DNA of 64,000 bases from Faucicola mancuniensis (GTDB lineage Bacteria > Pseudomonadota > Gammaproteobacteria > Pseudomonadales > Moraxellaceae): NCBI RefSeq assembly GCF_046523945.1, contig NZ_CP171363.1:1612001-1676000 (forward strand), in the 5' to 3' direction. Positions 26,901 through 33,809 of this stretch are shown in pieces. The stretch's first letter is position 1; the number at the start of each line of letters is the position of its first letter. The notes beneath the pieces are model-generated. The model ran no database searches and was not told where the DNA came from. It saw nothing but the letters and a program-made list of their open reading frames with translations. The position numbers were made by a program, and so were the translations under genes.

Positions 26901-27118
26901 AAGTACTGAGCAAACTCGCCAAAGAAATTACGGATACGCTCAGAAAATCCATCACCATCGACTGGCAATACAAAGAAAGCGTACGCGCCAAAATGCGTAT
27001 TCTCGTTAAACGTGCCCTGCAACGCTACAAATATCCACCTGATAAGCAAGAGGAAGCGGTAAGTTATGTAATTAAGCAGGCAGAAGAAATTGCGGAAGAT
27101 TGGACAGACGAGGCATAA
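23951..27118 (+). CDS. hsdR: type I restriction endonuclease subunit HsdR
   Basis: HsdR is the motor-nuclease subunit that translocates and cuts unmodified DNA. The 1055-aa protein has the PD-(D/E)xK nuclease near residue 145 (IPDIIGFVNGLPLVVFELKN), Walker A TQGSGKSISMLFYAG, the DEAH box VISDEAHRSQYGF, SF2 motif III FTGTPI, motif VI AIARVNRVFRNK, and a helical C-terminus that binds HsdM. Start 23951 has GGAGAATC upstream; in-frame ATGs at 23933/23936 lie inside the SIR2 gene. The frame is complete. One USS and one Neisseria DUS occur in its 5' part. Confidence 0.95.
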   Translation: MLNENDIEQLTLQRLQSIGWEYHYGKDLPVHEGEFARGDLSGVVFVEQLREAVRKLNPQLPESAVDSVVKSATKSDIGDLVVRNQAFYKPLRDGVRVEYTLNGEQKIEMARLVDFEQVKNNRFVAVNQLEIRSRKGSKRIPDIIGFVNGLPLVVFELKNPLRESADLLQAFNQFETYKDEIAELFVYNQALIISDGIAARLGSLSADFQRFTPWKVVDEKKKSARLYFDDELQSLLNGLLQPKDLLDYIRYFVLFERDSSGKTIKKIAAYHQYYGVNEAVDSTIWATSEKGDRRIGVMWHTQGSGKSISMLFYAGKLLAQPELKNPTIVVVTDRNDLDGQLFQTFSSGKDLIKQTPQQVEDRDQLRQLLAQNEVGGVFFTTIQKFALNEEESRFPVLNERSNIIVISDEAHRSQYGFTQKLHNGKFQAGYARHLRDALPNASFIGFTGTPISLEDKDTQDVFGRYVSIYDLQDAVEDGATVPIVYEARQIRLNEKEHDELFKEIDDLLEEEQSPALRLQEKLLGSQARLADLAADFVQHFAKRNEVVDSKAMMVVSSRQICVDLYNEIIKLRPEWHSDNINEGAIKIVMTGSASDAPEMQKHVYSKQEKQTLERRFKDPNDPLKVVIVRDMWLTGFDAPCCNTMYIDKPMQGHNLMQAIARVNRVFRNKSRENGGLIVDYVGIADKLREATQQYTNSQGKGKLTDNVIDVFFKMKEHLEFVRSLFATPVEGKTFDVQTALEKDNPNDLLMAIRFAANHILSLDQLPFDGKAHEQHWFNKKETEPRKKAFLKAAGLVKKGYMLCGSLAEVEPYNQEIAFYDAVRAILTKRGQNGTGSNERQILLKKLVNQAVYSEGVIDLFDLLEKPQPQINLLSEEFLQTIKNSPTKNLWVSAVERYLASEIKAKSGANLTLQKDFEQRLKEALNQYHNHNLTVVEILDELFKMSQNFQERLALGEKLGLKKEELAFYEALAQNQSARELMGDEVLSKLAKEITDTLRKSITIDWQYKESVRAKMRILVKRALQRYKYPPDKQEEAVSYVIKQAEEIAEDWTDEA
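24136..24144 (+). other. Haemophilus-type USS core in hsdR
   Basis: Exact AAGTGCGGT within codons for ESAVDS. Confidence 0.6.
24529..24540 (-). other. Neisseria AT-DUS in hsdR
   Basis: TTCAGACGGCAT is the reverse complement of the 12-nt AT-DUS ATGCCGTCTGAA, an exact match inside codons for SDGI. Confidence 0.7.
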
Positions 27119-27120
27119 AT

Positions 27121-27455
27121 ATCGTAACGCAAATTGCTACAGTAGGTGGTGTAGAAAGCAGTGTACAAGATATTTCCTTACAATTAACACGTGGAAACCA
27201 AACTCGAACCATCGCTTTGGAAATGATTACAACTGACCCTTCACAAAATATTATTTTGCGTGCGGGTGATGTAATTACTATGCATGCAAATCCGCTCAGT
27301 CTTACTGCACTAGACGCAGTTAGCAAAAATCAACAAGTTAATTTTGCGGCAAAGGTATGAATTTGAGTCAAGCAATGGGTGCAATTGGTGGATTAATTGA
27401 CCGCCGCTCCGACCCTCGTGGTGTATTCGTTTTCCGTTACCAACCTTATCAGTAA
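27121..27455 (+). pseudogene. 3' remnant of a capsule polysaccharide export gene (CtrA/BexD-like)
   Basis: Immediately after the hsdR stop, the sequence encodes IVTQIATVGGVESS then RAGDVITMHANPLSLTALDA, the C-terminal part of a Wza/CtrA/BexD-type outer-membrane polysaccharide exporter. At about 27349 one G appears to be missing, shifting frame; the other frame continues GKGMNLSQAMGAIGGL and IDRRSDPRGVFVFRYQP to a TAA at 27453. The 5' two-thirds and any other capsule genes are absent. It is a passenger fragment from an encapsulated donor, probably Pasteurellaceae or Neisseriaceae. Confidence 0.75.
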
Positions 27456-27707
27456 AAGTACGCACCGTATTGGATCGCTTAATGCGTTGTTTTAGTGAAA
27501 AAAAGGGATTGATAAAAATCCTTGGAAATTGATCGCACTTTTTTCTAAAAGGCCGTCTGAAAAACAAACCCTCATATTTCATCTAAAAAAATGCAAAGTA
27601 AAACATTTTTTCATTGGAAAAAATGTATAAATCTAAACTTATATCATTAGAAAAAGTGTATTCCATACTGTATAATTAGCCTATATCCCTTGCTTTAGAG
27701 AGGCATT
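27456..27707. other. intergenic mosaic sequence with a Neisseria DUS
   Basis: No gene is visible. The stretch contains a one-mismatch USS (ATCGCACTT at about 27531) and the AG-DUS at 27550-27561. The last 100 bp are AT-rich and probably promote the following ATPase gene. Confidence 0.5.
27550..27561 (+). other. Neisseria AG-DUS
   Basis: Exact AGGCCGTCTGAA in non-coding sequence between the capsule remnant and the DUF4143 gene. Confidence 0.75.
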
Positions 27708-28163
27708 ATGCAGCGTAAAATCATACAATCCTTAGAAAACTGGAAACACAAAACAAACCGAAAACCATTAATTATTCAAGGGGCAAGACAGGTAGGAAAA
27801 ACCTGGGCGATGAAACACTTTGGCGAGCAATTCTTTGAAAAAGTGGCGTATATCAACTTTGATAATAACCCTCGTATGAAAACGCTATTTTCTGGCGACT
27901 ATGATATTGATCGTTTGATACTTGGTTTGAAAATTGAAAGCGGTGTCGATATTCAAGCAGAAAACACCGTGATTATTTTTGATGAAGTACAATAAGTCCC
28001 ACAAGCATTATCTTCACTCAAATATTTTTACGAAAATGCACCGCAGTTTTATATCGTCGCGGCAGGTTCATTACTGGGAGTATCGTTACATCATCAAGTC
28101 TCTTTTCCTGTCGGCAAAGTGGACTTTCTACCTCTTTATCCCATGGATTTTCACGAATTTTTA

Positions 28164-28172
28164 ACCGCACTT
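28164..28172 (-). other. Haemophilus-type USS core in the DUF4143 gene
   Basis: Exact ACCGCACTT in codons for LTALGK. Confidence 0.6.
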
Positions 28173-28410
28173 GGCAAACAAGATTTGGTGAAATTGCTTG
28201 AGCTGAAAGACTGGTCGCTAATTTCAGCCATGAAAACCACCTATATTGATTTACTCCGTCTATATTATTTTGTAGGCGGTATGCCTGAAGCGGTAAAAGT
28301 ATTTATCGAAACACAAAATGTCGATGAAGTGCGTCAAGTACAACGTAATTTATTGATGGCGTATGAACAAGATTTTTCCAAACATATTCACGACGGGCAA
28401 ACTGTGCAAA

Positions 28411-28419
28411 AAGTGCGGT
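28411..28419 (+). other. Haemophilus-type USS core in the DUF4143 gene
   Basis: Exact AAGTGCGGT followed by the A/T-rich extension CAATTT that is typical of the longer USS consensus. Confidence 0.7.
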
Positions 28420-29058
28420 CAATTTGGGCTTCCATTCCTGAGCAGCTTGCCAAAGAAAATAAAAAATTTATCTATGCTCAGCTACAAAAAGGGGCGAGAA
28501 GCAAAGACTATGAAATTGCATTGCAATGGCTAAAAGACAGCGGCTTAGTGCATAGCGTGCCTCGAGTGAAGAAACCACATTTGCCACTTTCCGCTTATCA
28601 AGATAATGCCTTTAAATTGTATGGTTTAGATGTGGGACTGCTTGCCGCACAAAGCAATTTGGATGCCAGCGTACTACTGGAAGGTAGCCGTATTTTTACC
28701 GAATTTAAAGGTGCTTTAACCGAACAATATGTTTTGCAACAACTGATTGCCACTCAAGAAAATCCCGTTTTTTATTGGGCAACTGAAAAAGGCACAGCAG
28801 AGGTAGATTTTGTTGTACAATGTAAGCAAGCTGTGATTCCGATTGAAGTCAAAGCAGAAGAAAATTTAAAAGCGAAAAGTTTGAAAGTGTATGTAGAACA
28901 ATTTCAGCCAGCGCAAGCAATTCGCTTTTCAATGGCAGATTATCGAGAGCAGGATTGGATGGTGAATGTGCCGTTGTATGGGATATAAAATTTCAACTTG
29001 AAAATATATTATACGGAACAATATAGCTGAATAATTTAAATCAAAAGGAACTAATAAA

Positions 29059-30051
29059 ATGGCTAGAACAATACAATCTGCTTTAAAACAAATGATTGAA
29101 GAAAATGTGAATATGCCTTCAGACCGAGTCACAAAAGCAAGAGCTAGTAGAGATTGGTTACTAGAACGTATAGAAAACTTTGAAAAAAACACTCAACATT
29201 TATATTTTTGTAAAAATTTTAACCTTCACTTTGGTTCTTTTTCTCGTAGAACTAAAGTTAGACCAATAGATGATATTGATATAATGATTGGTTTAAATGG
29301 GCATCTGTTGTATTGGTATGAAAATATTTATGACTATAAAAATTGCTTAATTTATTTAAAGCCAGATGTTCAAACTAGCGAATTATGGAAAGATTGCTTA
29401 AATGCGGATGACTCACTAAATTCAACAAAGCTTCTTAATAAATTTAAAAATGCCTTAGTCAATATTAGCCATTATGAAAGTGCAAATATTCATAGAAGAC
29501 AGCAAGCTATCACTTTAAAATTATCTTCCTATGAATGGAATTTTGATCTTGTTCCCTGTTTTCATACAACTTCAGGTGTTTATCTAATTCCAAATGGAAA
29601 GGGAGGATGGATGAAAACCAACCCAGAAAAAGATCAAGAATTAGTTACATCTATCAATCAGAAGCATAATGGAAAATTTTTGGAACTTGTTCGCTTAGTT
29701 AAATACTGGAATAGTAAAGCATTTGATAGGAAAGCAAACATAGAATCATCCTATTTATTAGAAGTAATGTTGGCTAATTATTATAGCAGTAGAGAAAATG
29801 TATATGATATTGAGTATGAGTTTGAGAAATCTTTAAGTTATTTAAGAGATAGTATATGGAATACTGCTGATGATCCAAAAAATATCGAAGGTGATTTAAA
29901 TCATTTGAGCTATGAGGAGAAAATTAATTTAACATCAAGAATTAATAATGATCTAAAAAACATTGAGGATGCGAAAAAAGTTTCTGTGGAAAAATCATTT
30001 GAATACTGGAAAAAAGTTTTAGGTGATAAATTTCCTAGTTATGGAGATTAA
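29059..30051 (+). CDS. CBASS cGAS/DncV-like nucleotidyltransferase (CD-NTase)
   Basis: A 330-aa SMODS-type nucleotidyltransferase, expected to make a cyclic oligonucleotide alarm signal on phage infection. The active site shows the GS motif FGSFSRRTKV (residues 58-67), the metal-binding DDIDIMIGL (D72 and D74) and a third Asp in EWNFDLVPCFH (D163). KYWNS and SSYLLEVML belong to the helical second lobe. AAGGAA precedes the ATG. It is AT-rich and 2 nt upstream of a 4-TM effector gene, forming a two-gene type I CBASS without Cap2/Cap3. Family call is firm; product nucleotide unknown. Confidence 0.88.
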   Translation: MARTIQSALKQMIEENVNMPSDRVTKARASRDWLLERIENFEKNTQHLYFCKNFNLHFGSFSRRTKVRPIDDIDIMIGLNGHLLYWYENIYDYKNCLIYLKPDVQTSELWKDCLNADDSLNSTKLLNKFKNALVNISHYESANIHRRQQAITLKLSSYEWNFDLVPCFHTTSGVYLIPNGKGGWMKTNPEKDQELVTSINQKHNGKFLELVRLVKYWNSKAFDRKANIESSYLLEVMLANYYSSRENVYDIEYEFEKSLSYLRDSIWNTADDPKNIEGDLNHLSYEEKINLTSRINNDLKNIEDAKKVSVEKSFEYWKKVLGDKFPSYGD

Positions 30052-30053
30052 AG

Positions 30054-30941
30054 GTGAAAAATATTTTAGAAGAACAAAACTTAGACAAAAACTTACGGTT
30101 ATTGATAGTCCAGCGTGTGCTATACTCACGAGCGAAGAACTTCAAAAGTTTAGAATTATTAATTTTAGTCATATCAATAGGGATCTCAGTGTTGCCAATA
30201 ATTCCTATTGAATATTTAAGGAGTTATCCTGAGTACTATTTTGGATCCATTTCAACATTTTGTTTAGTTATTTCTTTAGGTATAGGAAAAGTATCAAAAA
30301 GCAGCCAAGAGAAAGCAGCAGAAGTTCAACAACAATTTGATTGCAGTTTATTCAGTTTGGATTATCAGCCCGTTGTAGATAATGAAGAAATACTCAAAAT
30401 ATCAGATGAAGCCATTAGCAAGGATGGAGGTATAAAAGAGCAAGTGAGAAATTGGTATACAGATGCTATATCTAAATTTAATTTCCCTTATTCAGCTTTG
30501 GCTTGCCAACAACAAAATATAGGATGGAATATTAGTTTAGATAAAAGATATTTAAAATTTTTATTTTATTCATCATTCCCATTTGTAATATCTATCATCG
30601 GTAGCGTTTTTTTTATTTGGAATGAAATAAAACCACTTTTTTATAATGGCTTTGGTAATTTTTATAGTTTTCTTGTGTTTTCCACAGCCACTATAAAAAT
30701 CCCAGTCAGTAGTGCATGGAGTATAAGAAATCAAATTAAAGAGAAAGAAGAATTTATAAAGGATAAACATGAAATCTTCTCTGATATTTCTGCAAATAGT
30801 ATAGAATGTATTCCATATATTTTAAAAGAAATTCAGTCTAATATATTTAGATTCAGAAAGAATCACAAACCAATACCTGATTTCTTTTATAAATGTTATA
30901 AATATCGAGAGGAAGCAAGATCTCGTCAGCGATTAGAATAA
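30054..30941 (+). CDS. S-4TM-type CBASS membrane effector
   Basis: A 295-aa protein with four predicted TM helices in two pairs: residues 33-55 and 62-78, then about 166-189 and 202-222, separated by a soluble segment of about 85 residues and followed by a charged C-terminal tail. This is the architecture of the SMODS-associated 4TM (S-4TM) effector, thought to damage the inner membrane once a cyclic nucleotide binds. It starts with GTG 2 nt after the CD-NTase stop with GGAG upstream. A DUS-containing hairpin ends the operon. Assignment rests on topology and partner; no catalytic motif is visible. Confidence 0.8.
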   Translation: MKNILEEQNLDKNLRLLIVQRVLYSRAKNFKSLELLILVISIGISVLPIIPIEYLRSYPEYYFGSISTFCLVISLGIGKVSKSSQEKAAEVQQQFDCSLFSLDYQPVVDNEEILKISDEAISKDGGIKEQVRNWYTDAISKFNFPYSALACQQQNIGWNISLDKRYLKFLFYSSFPFVISIIGSVFFIWNEIKPLFYNGFGNFYSFLVFSTATIKIPVSSAWSIRNQIKEKEEFIKDKHEIFSDISANSIECIPYILKEIQSNIFRFRKNHKPIPDFFYKCYKYREEARSRQRLE

Positions 30942-30945
30942 AAAA

Positions 30946-30971
30946 CGTCTGAAATTTCAGACGGCTTTTAC
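30946..30971 (+). terminator. DUS-containing hairpin terminator of the CBASS operon
   Basis: CGTCTGAAATTTCAGACG (30946-30963) is a perfect palindrome with A-run before and T-rich tail after. Its right arm plus GC is the exact DUS core TTCAGACGGC (30956-30965). Paired DUS acting as terminators are a known Neisseria habit. Confidence 0.85.
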
Positions 30972-31118
30972 TTTTAACGCATCCACAATCAGCTTAAACA
31001 CATTGGAATGCCCACGACGGCTGGGGTAATAGAGATAAAGCGGTTTGTAAGTCATAGCATACTCAGGCAACAGCTCGACCAACTGCCCAGAATGGACGCT
31101 AAAAAACCATCTTCTAAA
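30957..31118 (-). pseudogene. 3' fragment of a LysR-family regulator
   Basis: On the minus strand the frame reads FFSVHSGQLVELLPEYAMTY, then LYLYYPSRRGHSNVFKLIVD, ending ALKVKAV and TGA. The pattern of leucine-rich strand, Tyr-Pro-Ser-Arg and final amphipathic helix is that of a LysR effector domain C-terminus. The stop codon is supplied by the DUS itself (GCC GTC TGA). Sequence upstream of about 31118 no longer fits; a copy of a short repeat starts there. Confidence 0.65.
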
Positions 31119-31130
31119 AATCCCCTTTGA
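31096..31130. repeat. short imperfect direct repeat, copy 1
   Basis: A 35-bp stretch beginning ACGCTAAAAAACCATCTTCT and ending CCCTTTGA; copy 2 is at 33284-33316 with a 2-base gap and a few substitutions. The pair brackets arsR, the old-yellow-enzyme 5' part and yeiH. Confidence 0.75.
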
Positions 31131-31195
31131 CATTTCCCATCTTTTCCTCTAAAATGCGTTCAAGTTTTTAAACATATAAACTCAAGAATCCGAAT

Positions 31196-31507
31196 ATGCC
31201 ACAACAAACGATGAATTTAATGCGCGAGTGCATACCCATTTTTACCGTGTTGAGTGATGAAAACCGCCATCAGATCCTGCATGTATTGTGGGAACACGGA
31301 AGGATGAATGTGAATGAGCTGACCGAGCATCTGCATCTGTCGCGCCCTGCGGTGTCGCATCATTTGAAAATCATGTTGCAAGCCGGTGCGGTGGCGGTGG
31401 AGCAGGTCGGCAAAGAGCGGTTTTACAGTATTGCCATGGCGGATGCGGTGGCGAAATTGAAACAACTTGCCGATTTAATGGCTCAAAATTGCCCGCTTTC
31501 AAAATAG
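31196..31507 (+). CDS. ArsR-family transcriptional regulator
   Basis: A 103-aa winged-helix repressor: IFTVLSDENRHQILHVLWE (first helices), LHLSRPAVSHHLKIMLQAG (recognition helix), and GKERFYSIA (wing). No Cys pairs of metal-sensing members are present. It lies 74 nt before the old-yellow-enzyme gene and probably controlled it. Base use is GC-richer than neighbours, matching the Neisseria-like enzyme fragment. Confidence 0.85.
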   Translation: MPQQTMNLMRECIPIFTVLSDENRHQILHVLWEHGRMNVNELTEHLHLSRPAVSHHLKIMLQAGAVAVEQVGKERFYSIAMADAVAKLKQLADLMAQNCPLSK

Positions 31508-31676
31508 GGTTATCCGCTAACTCTTTATTTTTATCCAAATACGTTTACATTTTTAAACTTATAAACTTAAAGGAAAGAATTATGTTATTTACCCCGTTCA
31601 CTTTTCAAAACGGCAAAACCGCCAAAAACCGCCTGTTCAAATCGGCAATGGAAGAGCAACTTGCCCAAAACGACCA

Positions 31677-31686
31677 GCCGTCTGAA
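31677..31686 (+). other. Neisseria DUS core in the OYE fragment
   Basis: Exact GCCGTCTGAA in codons QPSEKL. Confidence 0.7.
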
Positions 31687-31796
31687 AAACTCATCCGCCT
31701 CTACGACACTTGGGCAAAAGGTGGCGCAGGTGTGTTGGTTACGGGCAATGTAATGGTCGCCGAAAGCGGCAAAGGTTCGATAAACGATGTGGTGAT

Positions 31797-31806
31797 TTCA
31801 GACGGC
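31797..31806 (-). other. Neisseria DUS core at the OYE break point
   Basis: Exact TTCAGACGGC in codons for SDG; recognisable OYE sequence ends here. Confidence 0.7.
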
Positions 31807-31855
31807 TGCGGTCTTGATAATGATGCAAGCGGTCAAATTTTTGGGGGGCAGATCA

Positions 31856-31864
31856 AAGTGCGGT
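31856..31864 (+). other. Haemophilus-type USS core, left edge of yeiH segment
   Basis: Exact AAGTGCGGT followed by CAAAAC, 50 nt beyond the OYE break. Confidence 0.7.
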
Positions 31865-31887
31865 CAAAACCACGATTAATAATTTGA

Positions 31888-32036
31888 TTGATTTCCTTTT
31901 GAACCCTATTAAACATTCAATATCCTAGCCATTTTTACTAATATGCCTTACAATTTGGCACATAATTTATTACAATGCATTTGTTATGTTACGTCTAAAT
32001 CTGAGATTTTTATATTTTTTGCTCTGCATAAGCTAA
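31888..32036. other. AT-rich sequence without a recognised gene
   Basis: About 150 bp with stops in all frames; no promoter or repeat stands out. It belongs to the foreign segment between the USS at 31856 and yeiH. Confidence 0.5.
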
Positions 32037-32222
32037 AGTGTAGAATTACAGGCTGCGCCAAGTATTCCAACATTTTTAACTGAAAATGGCTTAACTTATT
32101 GCACCCACGCTTCAGGTTTTTCATTTAATCCACAAACTGATGTTACTCGTCGCTTAGTCGAAAGCTATTTTGGCAAAATTTTAGATGAAACCGCTTGGGT
32201 AAAAGACAAAAACACTCGCTAA
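32037..32222 (+). pseudogene. 3' fragment of an unrecognised gene upstream of yeiH
   Basis: An open frame without start codon reads SVELQAAPSIPTFLTENGL, then TYCTHASGFSFNPQTDVTRR, ending WVKDKNTR and TAA. The composition and codon use look like genuine coding sequence, and the stop is 12 nt before yeiH, as in an operon. I do not recognise the family. It is probably the neighbour of yeiH in the donor genome, carried over in part. Confidence 0.5.
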
Positions 32223-32233
32223 GGAAAGAAAAA

Positions 32234-33250
32234 ATGAACACACGTCCCTTTTATTTCGGACTTATATTTATCGCGATTATCGCTATACTTGCTAACTATT
32301 TAGGAAACACTGATTTTTCCCATCATTATCATATCAGTGCTTTAATTATTGCTATCTTGCTGGGTATGGCAATCGGCAATACCATTTATCCGCAATTTTC
32401 AACACAAGTGGAAAAAGGCGTTTTGTTTGCCAAAGGCACGCTTCTTCGCACTGGCATTGTGCTGTATGGTTTTCGCCTCACTTTTGGCGATATTGCCGAT
32501 GTAGGATTAAATGCTGTCGTCACTGATGCAATCATGCTAATTTCAACGTTCTTTTTTACCGCACTTTTAGGCATTCGTTATCTAAAAATGGATAAACAAT
32601 TGGTTTATCTCATTGGGGCAGGTTGCAGCATTTGCGGTGCAGCAGCAGTGATGGCGGCAGAGCCTGTTACCAAAGCAGAATCCCATAAAGTTTCAGTGGC
32701 GATTGCCATAGTGGTCATTTTCGGGACTCTTGCTATTTTTACTTACCCCTTTTTCTACACGTGGTCACAACATTTAATTAACGCCCATCAATTCGGTATT
32801 TATGTTGGTTCTAGTGTACACGAAGTGGCTCAAGTTTATGCGATTGGGGAAAATATTGATCCTATCGTGGCGAATACTGCCGTCATTTCCAAAATGATCC
32901 GAGTGATGATGCTCGCCCCATTTTTATTAATGCTTTCTTGGTTATTAACACGTAGTAATGGAGTATCAGAAAATACATCACACAAAATTGCAATTCCTTG
33001 GTTTGCTGTACTTTTTATTGGCGTTGCCATTTTTAATTCTTTTGATTTATTACCAGAAGAACTCGTGAAATTATTCGTTGAAATTGATTCTTTCTTATTA
33101 ATTTCAGCGATGGCTGCGCTTGGCTTAACGACGCAAGCAAGCGCAATCAAAAAGGCAGGATTAAAACCACTTGTTTTAGGAACACTAACTTATTTATGGC
33201 TAGTGGTTGGTGGATTTTTAGTGAACTATGGAATATCAAAATTAATATAA
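32234..33250 (+). CDS. YeiH-family (PSE) putative sulfate exporter membrane protein
   Basis: A 338-aa polytopic membrane protein with about ten helices, of the UPF0324/YeiH family. Motifs include ISALIIAILLGMAIGNTIYP, LIGAGCSICGAAAVMAAEPV (the conserved Cys/Gly loop) and YVGSSVHEVAQVYAIG. Transport of sulfate or related anions is proposed for the family, not shown here. Start 32234 has AAGGAAAG upstream. The gene looks intact and carries a USS inside (32558) and one on each side, so it is likely from Haemophilus. Confidence 0.85.
   Translation: MNTRPFYFGLIFIAIIAILANYLGNTDFSHHYHISALIIAILLGMAIGNTIYPQFSTQVEKGVLFAKGTLLRTGIVLYGFRLTFGDIADVGLNAVVTDAIMLISTFFFTALLGIRYLKMDKQLVYLIGAGCSICGAAAVMAAEPVTKAESHKVSVAIAIVVIFGTLAIFTYPFFYTWSQHLINAHQFGIYVGSSVHEVAQVYAIGENIDPIVANTAVISKMIRVMMLAPFLLMLSWLLTRSNGVSENTSHKIAIPWFAVLFIGVAIFNSFDLLPEELVKLFVEIDSFLLISAMAALGLTTQASAIKKAGLKPLVLGTLTYLWLVVGGFLVNYGISKLI
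32558..32566 (-). other. Haemophilus-type USS core in yeiH
   Basis: Exact ACCGCACTT in codons FTALLG. Confidence 0.7.
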
Positions 33251-33266
33251 AATTCACTTAAGATTG

Positions 33267-33275
33267 ACCGCACTT
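33267..33275 (-). other. Haemophilus-type USS core, right edge of yeiH segment
   Basis: Exact ACCGCACTT, 17 nt after the yeiH stop and opposite in orientation to the USS at 31856. Confidence 0.7.
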
Positions 33276-33283
33276 TGATTTGT

Positions 33284-33316
33284 ACGCTAAAACCATCTTC
33301 TGAAAATTCCCTTTGA
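33284..33316. repeat. short imperfect direct repeat, copy 2
   Basis: Begins ACGCTAAAACCATCTTCTGA and ends CCCTTTGA, matching 31096-31130. It abuts the resumed OYE coding sequence, marking the right junction. Confidence 0.75.
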
Positions 33317-33657
33317 TTATTACCGGCGGCTTCCGTTCACAAAGCGCCATGGAAGATGCCTTATCCAGCGGCCATTTAGATTTGGTCAGTGTCGCTCGTC
33401 CGTTTGCTTTGGTGCCCGATTTGGCAAACCAAATTCAAAACGGCACCTACCAAACGGTGCAAACCGACCGCATCAAAACGGGCGTAGCATTTGTTGACAA
33501 AAAAGCGGGCGCGATGCTGGAGATGAATTGGTATATGATGCAAATGGACTTGATTGGACAAGGTAAACAACCCAATCCTAAATTGTCGGCGTGGAAAGTA
33601 TTGTTGAAAACCTTGTGGGAAAATGGCAAAGCAGGGTTAAGTACGGGCAGAGCCTAA
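33313..33657 (+). pseudogene. NADH:flavin oxidoreductase (old yellow enzyme), 3' fragment
   Basis: The C-terminal third of an OYE: IITGGFRSQSAMEDALSSGH, then LDLVSVARPFALVPDLANQI, and a C-terminus ending GKAGLSTGRA. The GG-R and SVARP-loop patterns bind FMN phosphate in this family. The catalytic middle is absent between 31806 and 33313. It ends 18 nt before an insertion sequence. Confidence 0.88.
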
Positions 33658-33788
33658 TGAAATCATACGAGCAGAAACCTTTGCAAAACCCCAAAACAAT
33701 TCATTTGTTTTGAGGTTTTCACTATTTCAACACAACCACAACAAAATAAAGCAAAATAATCACACCAATCCCACTATAACAGCCCATT

Positions 33789-33800
33789 TTCAGGCTGCCT
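33789..33800 (-). other. Kingella-type AG-kingDUS inside the IS
   Basis: TTCAGGCTGCCT is the exact reverse complement of AGGCAGCCTGAA, located just downstream of the transposase stop. Confidence 0.7.
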
Positions 33801-33809
33801 TATGCCCTT

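Larger units (their letters stand above)
27708..28988 (+). pseudogene. AAA ATPase with DUF4143 domain, interrupted by a nonsense codon
   Basis: The first 95 codons encode an AAA_14 ATPase: IIQGARQVGKTWAMKHF (Walker A) and NTVIIFDEVQ (Walker B). A TAA at 27993-27995 stands where GAA would give the usual DEVQE; the same frame then continues VPQALSSLKYFYENA, VAAGSLLG, and FPVGKVDFLPLYPMDFHEF, through the DUF4143 nuclease-like domain (AEVDFVVQC, IPIEVKAEEN) to 28988. No frameshift is needed, so a single nonsense mutation broke it. Two USS cores inside suggest a Haemophilus-group donor. Confidence 0.88.
31582..31887 (+). pseudogene. NADH:flavin oxidoreductase (old yellow enzyme), 5' fragment
   Basis: ATG 31582 (AGGAAAG upstream) starts an OYE-family enzyme: LFTPFTFQNGKTAKNRLFKS, TWAKGGAGVLVTGNVMV, NDVVISDG. 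Homology ends near 31806, directly after a Neisseria DUS. The frame then runs 27 codons through unrelated sequence containing a USS and stops. The missing middle is replaced by a foreign segment and the 3' end reappears at 33313. Confidence 0.88.

Noticed and set aside
27708..28988. Stop-codon readthrough to make the full DUF4143 protein
   Set aside because: TAA with no stimulating structure visible; a nonsense mutation is the simpler explanation.
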